Below are positions 1 through 5,347 of a DNA stretch of 5,493 nt, piece after piece. A model generated the notes under the pieces. It was not told the origin of the DNA, did no database searches, and saw nothing but the letters and a program-made list of their open reading frames with translations. The DNA lies in assembly GCA_025998595.1 (NCBI GenBank), contig BNWE01000090.1:1-5493 (forward strand). The letters run 5' to 3'. This stretch comes from Alphaproteobacteria bacterium. GTDB taxonomy: Bacteria > Pseudomonadota > Alphaproteobacteria > UBA3830. Each line of letters opens with the position of its first letter. Position 1 is the first letter of the stretch. The position numbers were made by a program, and so were the translations under genes.

Positions 1-1
1 C

Positions 2-163
2 TTTGCTCCCGCCGATTTCAACGAAACAGTCAACACGCTGGGGTTGCCGATGTATGCAAAACAGTGTCCTAGAAAATTCGATCGCGGGACAGATCTGCAT
101 ACCCAAAGCAATCCGCTGCCGATGTGTTTACGTCCTGCTGTGTTGGTAAAGGTCACCATATGA
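2..163 (+). CDS. Major capsid protein E, C-terminal fragment (5' end outside window)
   Basis: Open from the window edge to a TGA at 161-163, giving the last 53 residues of a larger protein. The tail reads PADFNETVNTLGLPMYAKQ, then a QSNPLPMCLRPAVLVKV ending. This pattern (a 'PADF.ETVN..GLP.YAKQ' segment, then a 'Q.NPL....RP..LV' close) is how I remember the C-termini of the lambda gpE-like major capsid family (PF03864); lambda gpE itself ends with a comparable IQSAPLMLLADP segment. Members form the icosahedral head shell. The stop overlaps the next start as ATGA at 160-163, so the two genes are translationally coupled. The assignment rests on a short fragment and recalled family sequence, but the position directly before an FII-like gene agrees with lambda-type head order (E, FI, FII, Z). 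Confidence 0.72.
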   Translation, partial: FAPADFNETVNTLGLPMYAKQCPRKFDRGTDLHTQSNPLPMCLRPAVLVKVTI

Positions 164-480
164 GCTTGATAAAAGAGGCGTTGAAAAATGCGTTTGACGA
201 TGCCTTTGAGCATCTTGGGGTTGAGGTTGTTTATAAATCAACAGCCTCTGCCTCTTTTTCAATTGTTGCTTTGATCAAAGAACCGGAAAACGTTTATGAA
301 GTCGGCAGCTCTCAAGTCATTGGACAAGTTGCCGAATTTTCCGTGAAAGCTTCCGACGTAAAACCGAAAATTAGTGACGTAATTTTCATCGACTCGAAAA
401 AGTATAAGATTCACGAGGAGCCTTTGTTAGATGCATCGAATTTAGCATGGAAATTTCAGGCTGTATTGTTGGAGAAATAA
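160..480 (+). CDS. Head-tail joining protein, lambda FII-like
   Basis: Protein of 106 residues, about the length of lambda gpFII (117). Members bind the head portal vertex and provide the site where the tail docks. The start at 160 is chosen over the upstream ATG at 124 because it forms an ATGA overlap with the capsid stop, has AAAGGT about 7 bases upstream, and gives the expected N-terminus MSLIKEALKNAFDDAF. Features like the FII fold (PF05354) are an N-terminal amphipathic helix, then a beta-rich part with 'EPENVYEVGSSQVIG' (residues 43-57), 'FSVKASDV', and 'ISDVIFIDSKKYKIHEEPLLDA', comparable to the 'GDTLTIGEENFWVDRV' strand in lambda. It ends two bases before gene Z, the same adjacency as in lambda. 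The match is from memory of the family, not an alignment. Confidence 0.68.
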   Translation: MSLIKEALKNAFDDAFEHLGVEVVYKSTASASFSIVALIKEPENVYEVGSSQVIGQVAEFSVKASDVKPKISDVIFIDSKKYKIHEEPLLDASNLAWKFQAVLLEK

Positions 481-482
481 TC

Positions 483-1013
483 ATGGGCGAATATTCAATT
501 AGTGCGGCTGAATCAATTGCAAAAATTACGCAAACCATAAATGCACTTCCGGAGCAAATTGCGACAGCATCGATGCGTGCGTTGAACAAAACAGCAGCTT
601 GGATAAAAAGCAATTGCGCTCGGCAAATCGCCAAAGAAAAATTGCTGAAACTGAAAATCATCAATGACAGAATCCGAATTATCAAAGCTGGTACTGCAAA
701 TTTGCAGGCGAAAATTCTAGCAGACGTTGTTTCCATCCGAGCTCGTAATTTGGGAAATTTACGACAGACATCTGGTGGAGTGGCTGCCGGAAAGCATTCA
801 TTTGAAAAGGCATTTGTAGCCACCATGCCAAAAACCGGTTACAGAAGCGCATTCAAGCGCACAACCAAGGCACGATATCCAGTCAAGGAAATGTGGCTAC
901 CGATTTATAATGAAGCCACGCAAATAATCGAAAAAATAATCGATGCGGAAGCTTCTGCGATATTCGAAAAATACTTTTTGCATGAGTTGCGATTTATTAC
1001 AGGTGCAATATGA
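483..1013 (+). CDS. Phage minor tail protein Z
   Basis: Protein of 176 residues, close to the usual length of the GPZ family (PF06763; lambda gpZ is about 192). In lambda, gpZ acts at tail completion near the head-proximal end and is needed for tails to inject DNA properly. Residues 1-65 are mostly helical and hold 'ALPEQIATASMRALNKTAAWIKS', the typical opening of this family. The diagnostic part is residues 111-141: 'FVATMPKTGYRSAFKR' followed by 'RYPVKEMWLPI', the family pattern of a strand ending in MP, then G..G.F+R, then LPI+E..LP. The remainder (142-176) is a helix of the kind that ends these proteins. Start 483 has GGAG at 471-474; an upstream in-frame ATG at 447 lies inside the previous gene and lacks such a site. 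It shares an ATGA overlap with the next gene. Confidence 0.8.
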   Translation: MGEYSISAAESIAKITQTINALPEQIATASMRALNKTAAWIKSNCARQIAKEKLLKLKIINDRIRIIKAGTANLQAKILADVVSIRARNLGNLRQTSGGVAAGKHSFEKAFVATMPKTGYRSAFKRTTKARYPVKEMWLPIYNEATQIIEKIIDAEASAIFEKYFLHELRFITGAI

Positions 1014-1486
1014 AATTTATTTTGGACGCAATCAAAAACAAAATTCTCGAAAAAATTCCAGAAATAAAAAACTGCATTTCGTATGCAAAAGGTCGCGAGG
1101 AGCTGGACGCTCCGGTCGTTTTTCTTGGCATTACAAATTATTCAGCTGGCCACGATCCTGCAACTGGCCAACTTGCTTTGGTTGCTCATGTGGAAGCTAG
1201 AGTTGTGATTGATTCAACTATCGATGACGCAGAATTTATCGTACAAAATCTAGCATGCAAAATTGCAAACGTTGCTCATCTAAATTCGTTTGGAGAAGAA
1301 ATTTCTCCTGCGGTAATTTCATCGATTTCAAAAGATGAATTCCATCCAGGTTTCGATGTTTATTTGTGTTGGCTAATTGAATGGACACACGAGCTTCATG
1401 TCGGCGAATCCGTTTGGAACAATGAACACCTTCAAATTCCAGTACATACAATCGTAATTAATGGAGACGATCATCATGCAGTCTAG
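1010..1486 (+). CDS. Probable tail terminator/completion protein (function uncertain)
   Basis: Protein of 158 residues, start in an ATGA overlap with gene Z, with a modest AGGTG site just upstream. I do not recognise it with certainty. It begins with a short helix (LDAIKNKILEKIPEI), has a beta-strand segment 'APVVFLGITNYSAGHDPATGQLALVAHVEARVVID' (about residues 34-68), a helix over 'AEFIVQNLACKIANVAHL', and a conserved-looking late segment 'FDVYLCWLIEWTHELHVGE' (about 115-133). A 'GtGqlal.a.fearv' strand plus a 'Y.vW...W.Q...lG' strand is what I associate with small proteins lying between minor tail Z and baseplate V, and size and place fit the gpU-type tail terminator group. That role is inferred from position, not from a motif. 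The C-terminus overlaps the start of gene V by 11 bases in another frame. Confidence 0.5.
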   Translation: MKFILDAIKNKILEKIPEIKNCISYAKGREELDAPVVFLGITNYSAGHDPATGQLALVAHVEARVVIDSTIDDAEFIVQNLACKIANVAHLNSFGEEISPAVISSISKDEFHPGFDVYLCWLIEWTHELHVGESVWNNEHLQIPVHTIVINGDDHHAV

Positions 1487-2090
1487 TTTTGCATTTTCCG
1501 ATCTGTTTCGACGCGTCGCAAATTTAATTCGGATTGGAAAAATTTCTGAGATCGATGGTGCGCAAGTTAAAGTCGAAATTGGAAAAGTCAAAACCAATTG
1601 GCTTCCGATTGTTTCTACTGCTGGTGATACAAATTGTTGGATTCCAATTTCTGTTGGCGAACAGGTTGTTGTGTTATCTCCATTTGGTGAAATTTCGCAG
1701 AGCGTCGTTTTGCGATCGATACATTACAATAAGTATGATGCGCCAGAAAATGAAAACGACATTTCGTTTAATGCAAAAGCAGATGTAAAAGCAAGCGGAG
1801 AAAAAAAACTTGAGGCATCGTTTGAAAATGGTATCGAGCTAAAAACAAACGACACATATATATATGTGCATGATGGAAATATGCAATTAAAATCTGGCAA
1901 TGCTTCGATTACTATCGACAATAATCAGATCGAAATTTCATCTGGAAATTCAGGTGTTATACTATCGTCATCTGGAATTCAGTTGTCGTGTGGCGCTTCA
2001 TCAATTGATATGTCCAACAGCAATATTTCGCTGACTTCCACAAGTTTGAGTTCGAGTCCTCCTTTCTGCAAATGTATGGGAGGCGCTTGA
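1476..2090 (+). CDS. Baseplate assembly protein V (central spike)
   Basis: Protein of 204 residues of the phage_base_V family (PF04717), like P2 gpV and Mu gp45. It forms the trimeric needle under the baseplate that pierces the outer membrane. Residues 14-84 are the OB-fold: 'GKISEIDGAQVKVEIG', 'TNWLPIVSTAGDTNCWIPISVGEQVVVLSPFGE', 'SVVLRSIHY', where WLP, the W..P.VGEQV turn and the SP.GE turn are hallmark positions. From about residue 95 to 192 there are short alternating strands (ELKTNDTYIYVHDG, MQLKSGNASITIDNNQIEISS, VILSSSGIQLS, ISLTSTSLSSS), as expected for the beta-helix shaft. The usual HxH iron-binding motif of the tip is absent; the end instead reads PPFCKCMGGA, with C198 and C200. 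Start 1476 is preferred to the in-frame ATG at 1461 because GGAG lies at 1463-1466. The stop overlaps the next ATG by one base. Confidence 0.9.
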   Translation: MQSSFAFSDLFRRVANLIRIGKISEIDGAQVKVEIGKVKTNWLPIVSTAGDTNCWIPISVGEQVVVLSPFGEISQSVVLRSIHYNKYDAPENENDISFNAKADVKASGEKKLEASFENGIELKTNDTYIYVHDGNMQLKSGNASITIDNNQIEISSGNSGVILSSSGIQLSCGASSIDMSNSNISLTSTSLSSSPPFCKCMGGA

Positions 2091-2093
2091 TGA
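2079..2093 (+). repeat. Direct repeat copy 1: GGAGG ribosome site, stop and start cassette
   Basis: GGAGGCGCTTGATGA occurs here and again, exactly, at 2180-2194. It encodes Gly-Gly-Ala-stop of protein V while supplying a strong Shine-Dalgarno site (GGAGG) six bases before the ATG at 2090. Stop and start share one base (TGATG). Confidence 0.9.
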
Positions 2094-2191
2094 TTGATAT
2101 TGGTGTTTTTGCTGAAAATACAGAACGCATACGATTGTATCAAAGCAGCGAAGCATTATTGTGTGCAGCGTCACGCTGCGGAGGCGCTTGA
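2090..2191 (+). CDS. Small ORF of 33 codons between V and W, unknown
   Basis: ATG at 2090 follows GGAGG with six bases between, an excellent initiation site, and the TGA at 2189-2191 overlaps the W start by one base. The peptide starts MIDIGVFAENTERIRLYQ and ends CAASRCGGA. It has no signal peptide or membrane segment. I do not recognise it. Many phages carry a PAAR spike-tip gene at this place, but this peptide is far too short and has no PAAR-type glycine/histidine pattern. It may be a genuine small protein, the remnant of a lost gene, or a spacer kept because its translation carries ribosomes from V to W. The perfect coupling signals on both sides argue that it is translated; that says nothing about function. 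Confidence 0.5.
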   Translation: MIDIGVFAENTERIRLYQSSEALLCAASRCGGA

Positions 2192-2194
2192 TGA
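2180..2194 (+). repeat. Direct repeat copy 2: GGAGG ribosome site, stop and start cassette
   Basis: Exact second copy of GGAGGCGCTTGATGA, 101 bases after the first. It again encodes Gly-Gly-Ala-stop, here of the 33-codon ORF, and provides the ribosome site for gene W at 2191. Confidence 0.9.
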
Positions 2195-2526
2195 AAGGCA
2201 TGAGCAGAATTACTGGAAAATATTTGAACGATCTCGATCATTTGAAGCAATCCATCGTTGATATTCTGAGTACACCCATAGGTAGTCGTGTTATGAAAAG
2301 GGACTATGGCTCACGACTGTTCGATCTGGTCGACAAGCCAATCAACAAAGAATTATTTCCGCAAATTTATGCTGCAATTGCTGATGCCTTACAAAAGTGG
2401 GAACCAAGACTGAAACTTGAGAAAATTACCATTACAGAAATCAAAGGGGCTCATATTTCAGTGTCTCTGAACGGTGTTTATTTACTCAACGAACAGAAAA
2501 TTACTCTGGAAGGACTTGTGATATGA
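2191..2526 (+). CDS. Baseplate wedge protein W, gp25-like
   Basis: Protein of 111 residues of the gpW/gp25 family (PF04965), related to T4 gp25 and P2 gpW. It sits in the baseplate wedge and helps nucleate sheath polymerisation. The strongest signature is residues 28-50, 'TPIGSRVMKRDYGSRLFDLVDKP', with the family's GsR...+dYGs.l..l.d.p pattern; 'EPRL' at 71-74 is the conserved EPR element that follows the helix 'IYAAIADALQKW'. The final strands (KITITEIKGAHISVSLNGVYL) complete the fold. The start at 2191 is chosen because it carries the GGAGG site and overlaps the previous stop; a further in-frame ATG at 2200 and a GTG at 2161 have no comparable site. The length is normal. The stop lies in an ATGA overlap with J. 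Confidence 0.9.
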   Translation: MKGMSRITGKYLNDLDHLKQSIVDILSTPIGSRVMKRDYGSRLFDLVDKPINKELFPQIYAAIADALQKWEPRLKLEKITITEIKGAHISVSLNGVYLLNEQKITLEGLVI

Positions 2527-3344
2527 GTATGAATCTAAGCGAATTGCAAGCACCGCAAATTATAGAAGAAATGACATTCAGTGAAATATTGCAGCGCATG
2601 AAAGAGACGCTCATATCTTTGGATGCAGAATTTTCAGCGTATCTCGAAAGCGATCCGGTCATAAAATTGATGGAAGTTGCTGCGTATCGTGAGTTGTTAT
2701 TGAGGAGCCGAATCAATCAAGCAGCCAAAGCAAATCTACTGGCTTTTGCAACTGGTTCAGACCTTGATAATCTTGCAGCGTTTTATGGAGTCGAGCGAAA
2801 AGAAAACGAATCTGATGAGGATCTGCGAAATCGCACACAACTAAAAATTGTAGGGTGGTCATCGTCCGGCAGCAAAGAAGCATACGAATATCATGCAATA
2901 AATTCTGACCAGCGAGTAAAAGAGGCCAAGGCAGACTCTCCACAGCCTGGACTTGTGCGCATTTTGATTTTGTCGAAGGAAAACGGAGGTGCTGTCTCGA
3001 CCGATCTTCTGGAAAAAGTTACGGCATACATGATGCGCGAAGACATTCGAATGCTGACTGATACCATCGAAGTTGTTGCCAGCAATATGATCGATGTGAA
3101 TGTGAAAGCGAAAATCACGTTGATGTCCAGTGCTCCGCCGGATATTTTGGATACAATAAAAGCATCGTTCGTCGCTAATTTTAGCAAAACCGCGGGGCTT
3201 GGAGTTAGCATTTCGCAAGCTTGGATTATATCGAATTTGTTTTTGAACGGTGTAAAAGATGTCGAATTGATAACGCCAGCTGATGATGTGGCTGTTACGG
3301 AAATCGAATGCGCTCGCCTTGGAGTTGTGGAGCTTTTCAGATGA
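2523..3344 (+). CDS. Baseplate protein J
   Basis: Protein of 273 residues of the baseplate J family (PF04865; P2 gpJ is about 302, related to T4 gp6). J joins W in the wedge that links the central spike to the baseplate rim. Visible family features are 'LESDPVIKLMEVAAYRELLLRSRINQAAKANLLAFATGSDLDNLAAFYGV' (residues 41-90), where 'E..AYRE...R.R.N.aa.a.LLA.A.G.DLD.LA...GV' is the classic J N-terminal helix block, then 'GSKEAYEYHAINSDQRVKEAKADSPQPGLVRILIL' (116-150), the core 'A...A.......V.d..v..p.pG.V.v.i' segment, and a C-terminal half with 'GLGVSISQAWIISNLF' and a final strand near 'DVELITP'. AAGGA lies at 2510-2514. No truncation is apparent. Overlaps at both ends couple it to W and I. Confidence 0.92.
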   Translation: MSMNLSELQAPQIIEEMTFSEILQRMKETLISLDAEFSAYLESDPVIKLMEVAAYRELLLRSRINQAAKANLLAFATGSDLDNLAAFYGVERKENESDEDLRNRTQLKIVGWSSSGSKEAYEYHAINSDQRVKEAKADSPQPGLVRILILSKENGGAVSTDLLEKVTAYMMREDIRMLTDTIEVVASNMIDVNVKAKITLMSSAPPDILDTIKASFVANFSKTAGLGVSISQAWIISNLFLNGVKDVELITPADDVAVTEIECARLGVVELFR

Positions 3345-4492
3345 GTTTGTTACCTCCAAATTCTACAAAATCCGAAAGAAACATTGCCAAAGCCATTGAT
3401 TACAAAGGAAATGCAGATGCTTTGGCTGGATTTAAATTTAATGAAATTGGGGCTGGTGACGTTCTGAATTGGGAATATTCACTAGGACAAATAAATATCG
3501 ATGATTTTCAAGAACGTGTATTAAAAGGACTGGAATTTCACCGAATTCGAGGCACGCCAAAGTCATTGAGAAGCGCACTATCATGGTATGGATTTACGGA
3601 CGTTTTCATCGAGGAAGAATCTCCTGGAACGCATTTTGCGGAATTTCAAATTGGCCTGAATGAAGTCCCAAATGGTTTTGGAGTTGACGCAATTGTCTCA
3701 GTTGCAGAGCTTGCAGCGCCTCTGCGTTCACAGTTGAGGCGCATATATAATTCTCTATACGATGTGCGCCGGTTCGTGTTGGATGGATCGAAATTCGGAG
3801 ATTTTCTCTCGGATGATTCTGGGGTTCGATTGTGTGATGATGAACCGAAGCTATCTTTTGGCCGGCAAAATTTTGATATTGCACGACTGCCTGAGGTTGC
3901 GCTTGAGCAATACAACCTCCAAGAGCATTTTAATGCTGCCAAAAATATCGATACATATAGATTGGATTTTGCAAATCTTGACGATGCTCCAATAGACGCT
4001 GTCAATCGTGGCAGTGTTTTGGTGCATGTCAGATATGCTTGGAACACGGAATCATTTGAAATTTTTCCTGGAGAATTGCTGCGACCGAATATTTTTGCAA
4101 AAGCGTTGGTTGTACTTTCGGAATCGGTTTTCGGAGATACAAACTCGTGTTTATCTGGAGGCTATGAAAAAATTATCGAAGAGCCATTTGTCCTTTCGTT
4201 CAATTTGCTTTCGGAAAATAAAAATACCATAGAAAAAGTGTTGGTCGAAGAGAGATTTTTCAGAGAAAAAGCATCGTTGCTTTCAATCGCTTGCGACGAT
4301 TTTGTTCTGACATCAGTTCGCAATAGAAATTACATTGTTGCGTTTGATGATTATGACACAAATGTCGATGGCGCATTTCATCGAAATCACACCGAGATGG
4401 TCGCATATCCAGGAGCCAATATTTGGCACGATCACAGGCATTTTGGCGTGCCTTGGAATGCGCAAAATTATACAAAAATCACCTCGAACTAA
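3341..4492 (+). CDS. Phage tail protein I with long C-terminal extension
   Basis: Protein of 383 residues. Roughly the first 150 residues match the tail protein I family (PF09684, P2 gpI about 176 residues), a baseplate component between J and the tail fibre. Signatures are 'LPPNSTKSERNIAKAID' (4-20), 'VLNWEYSL' (41-48) and 'FHRIRGTPKSLRSALSWYGF' (66-85), the last being the typical 'K.GT...++.al...G' block. The remaining 230 residues are not in P2 gpI. They contain beta-rich stretches (GSVLVHVRYAW, FEIFPGELLRPNIF) and a late histidine-rich segment 'WHDHRHFGVPWNAQNY' (362-377). This extension may replace part of a fibre-attachment function, but that is inference. The start at 3341 is in an ATGA overlap, with GGAG at 3329-3332 and eight bases of spacing. 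A non-coding gap follows the stop. Confidence 0.85.
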   Translation: MSLLPPNSTKSERNIAKAIDYKGNADALAGFKFNEIGAGDVLNWEYSLGQINIDDFQERVLKGLEFHRIRGTPKSLRSALSWYGFTDVFIEEESPGTHFAEFQIGLNEVPNGFGVDAIVSVAELAAPLRSQLRRIYNSLYDVRRFVLDGSKFGDFLSDDSGVRLCDDEPKLSFGRQNFDIARLPEVALEQYNLQEHFNAAKNIDTYRLDFANLDDAPIDAVNRGSVLVHVRYAWNTESFEIFPGELLRPNIFAKALVVLSESVFGDTNSCLSGGYEKIIEEPFVLSFNLLSENKNTIEKVLVEERFFREKASLLSIACDDFVLTSVRNRNYIVAFDDYDTNVDGAFHRNHTEMVAYPGANIWHDHRHFGVPWNAQNYTKITSN

Positions 4493-4599
4493 TCATTTTC
4501 TCGGCTGAATTGGTTTCGATTAGAAAAAAACGAAAAAACTTTCAACAAAATCACTTCAAAACGAAAATAAGTATAGGAGAGCATGTTTGGGATTTTCGA
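4493..4599 (+). other. 107-base AT-rich intergenic gap
   Basis: This is the only substantial gap in the gene run before the insertion. It is A-rich, with short poly-A tracts near 4524-4550. It holds AGGAG at 4575-4579, only three bases from an ATG at 4583 that opens a nine-codon ORF, and 20 bases before the real start at 4600. I found no convincing promoter or rho-independent terminator. CTAATC (4489-4494) and GATTAG (4518-4523) could pair, but the loop is 23 bases and the stem is AT-rich. Confidence 0.5.
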
Positions 4600-5085
4600 A
4601 TGGCGATATTAACACAATCAGGACGAGCAGCGATTGCGCAGAGCGTGAAAGATCAGGTGATTCACATAGCTTGGGGTCAAGGCCAGCTTGAAGCTGGACA
4701 CGATGATTTTAGTCCAGAAGACCCCATGCAAACAACTCTAAAGAGTGAAGTTGGACGGCGCATTGTCGATGGAGTTGTATTTTGCGTTGGTGACGACGAT
4801 GGTGAATTGGTAACTCCGACCGGACGATTTTCTGCCAGCGAAGAGCCAACTAACAATCTTTTCATTGAAACGACATATGATTTTGAAGATGCCAGTGATC
4901 ATACGATTCGCGAACTTGGATTGTTTGTGGGAACGAAAACAGATCCAGACCTTCCCGTAGGCCAGAAATATTTTCTTCCGGCGGACATTGTCGACCCTGG
5001 GATTTTGCTGTTACTTGAGCACTCGGTGCCACTGATTCGCACTCCGGCAACGCGTGAAAAATTTTGCTTCGTCGTTACGTTTTAG
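4600..5085 (+). CDS. Small phage tail/baseplate-associated protein, role uncertain
   Basis: Protein of 161 residues. The opening 'MAILTQSGRAAIAQSVKDQVIHIAWGQG' is a pattern I associate with short tail proteins encoded right after tail protein I in myovirus-type prophages; 'GRAA.A......I.lAWG.G' resembles the start of some tail-fibre N-terminal domains. Later parts are 'IRELGLFVG' (103-111), where an R-E-x-G-L-F core is typical of fibre-attachment domains, and 'RTPATREKFCFVVTF' at the C-terminus. No signal peptide or membrane segment is seen. The start at 4600 is the only ATG giving this opening and has just a weak GGGA site; the frame is open further upstream but without a plausible start. 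Function as a baseplate-fibre adaptor is inferred from position and from these motifs. Confidence 0.6.
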   Translation: MAILTQSGRAAIAQSVKDQVIHIAWGQGQLEAGHDDFSPEDPMQTTLKSEVGRRIVDGVVFCVGDDDGELVTPTGRFSASEEPTNNLFIETTYDFEDASDHTIRELGLFVGTKTDPDLPVGQKYFLPADIVDPGILLLLEHSVPLIRTPATREKFCFVVTF

Positions 5086-5097
5086 GAGAAGAAACAC

Positions 5098-5154
5098 ATG
5101 TTTGATTCTGGTACAACCAAAAGTTTTCGCCAGTGCTGCAAGCACACGTTTTGA
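5098..5154 (+). CDS. Possible 18-codon ORF with strong ribosome site
   Basis: AGGAGAAG at 5084-5091 overlaps the previous stop and precedes ATG 5098 by a good distance. The peptide MFDSGTTKSFRQCCKHTF ends at TGA 5152-5154, 13 bases before the next start. I recognise nothing in it. It could be a small peptide, a coupling leader, or the remains of a gene shortened by deletion; the strong site is the only support for translation. Confidence 0.3.
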   Translation: MFDSGTTKSFRQCCKHTF

Positions 5155-5156
5155 GC

Positions 5157-5160
5157 GGAG
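5157..5160 (+). promoter_or_regulatory. Ribosome binding site of the interrupted tail gene
   Basis: GGAG seven bases before ATG 5168. It fixes the start of the interrupted gene and shows that the gene was normally initiated before the element inserted. Confidence 0.7.
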
Positions 5161-5175
5161 ATTTATAATGCCGGC

Positions 5176-5181
5176 ATTAAA
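5176..5181. repeat. Target-site duplication, left copy (ATTAAA)
   Basis: ATTAAA directly abuts the left inverted repeat and is repeated at 5348-5353. Neighbouring bases differ on both sides, so the duplication is exactly six bases. Confidence 0.85.
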
Positions 5182-5209
5182 CGCTAACTCCGCCAAAAAT
5201 TAGGGCGCC
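5182..5209 (+). repeat. Left terminal inverted repeat (28 bp)
   Basis: Begins CGCTAACTCCGCC and ends TAGGGCGCC; exact reverse complement of 5320-5347. The match stops at the next base inward. Confidence 0.95.
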
Positions 5210-5250
5210 GATTTCGTTTGTTTCTCATTTTCCAGAGTTTTCTTTCGAAA

Positions 5251-5284
5251 TATGTGCGCGTTAATTAGGCGCGCATACTTTTTT
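5251..5284 (+). terminator. Rho-independent terminator-like hairpin inside the element
   Basis: TATGTGCGC (5251-5259) pairs with GCGCGCATA (5269-5277) as a nine-base stem with one G-U pair, a nine-base loop, and then six T residues at 5279-5284. The GC-rich core and T-run fit an intrinsic terminator for + strand transcription. The opposite strand lacks an equal T-run. Confidence 0.6.
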
Positions 5285-5319
5285 GTAAAAAAGCTCAAAT
5301 TTCAGCCAAATATGCACTG

Positions 5320-5347
5320 GGCGCCCTAATTTTTGGCGGAGTTAGCG
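5320..5347 (-). repeat. Right terminal inverted repeat (28 bp)
   Basis: Begins GGCGCCCTA and ends GGCGGAGTTAGCG; perfect partner of 5182-5209 with no mismatch, which indicates a recent or selected pair of ends. Confidence 0.95.

Larger units (their letters stand above)
5182..5347. mobile_element. 166-bp MITE-like non-autonomous transposable element
   Basis: The element is bounded by perfect 28-bp inverted repeats (5182-5209 and 5320-5347) and directly flanked by the 6-bp direct repeat ATTAAA. It has no ORF of useful length, so any transposase must come from elsewhere. It splits a tail gene that is restored by precise removal, which independently confirms both ends. The 110-base core is AT-rich and includes a terminator-like hairpin. 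The repeat ends read CGCTAACTCCGCC outward to inward. I cannot assign them to an insertion-sequence family. Short duplications of this size occur in several families, so the duplication length does not decide it. Confidence 0.88.

Noticed and set aside
1853..1868. Perfect 16-bp palindrome CACATATATATATGTG inside gene V, a possible operator.
   Set aside because: It lies within the coding frame, encodes part of the TYIYVH strand pattern of the spike shaft, and is a simple TA run with no promoter nearby.
2088..2191. Programmed frameshift extending protein V into the 33-codon ORF.
   Set aside because: There is no slippery sequence before the stop, and the strong GGAGG site at the overlap explains separate initiation.
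2859..3359. Long open frame on the - strand opposite gene J, and other - strand frames.
   Set aside because: They are opposite strongly recognised baseplate genes, lack good ribosome sites and show no family features; they are shadows.
4489..4523. CTAATC/GATTAG pair followed by an A-run, as a terminator after tail protein I.
   Set aside because: The stem is only six AT-rich pairs with a 23-base loop, and the following run is A rather than T on the coding strand.
4423..4599. An upstream extension of the 4600 gene beginning at ATG 4423.
   Set aside because: It overlaps the end of tail protein I, is lysine/asparagine-rich low-complexity sequence, and would hide the typical MAILTQSGRAA opening.
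5283..5313. Outward-facing promoter in the right half of the element (TTGTAA and AAATAT).
   Set aside because: Spacing is 19 bases and the -10 match is poor; AT-rich sequence gives such matches by chance.
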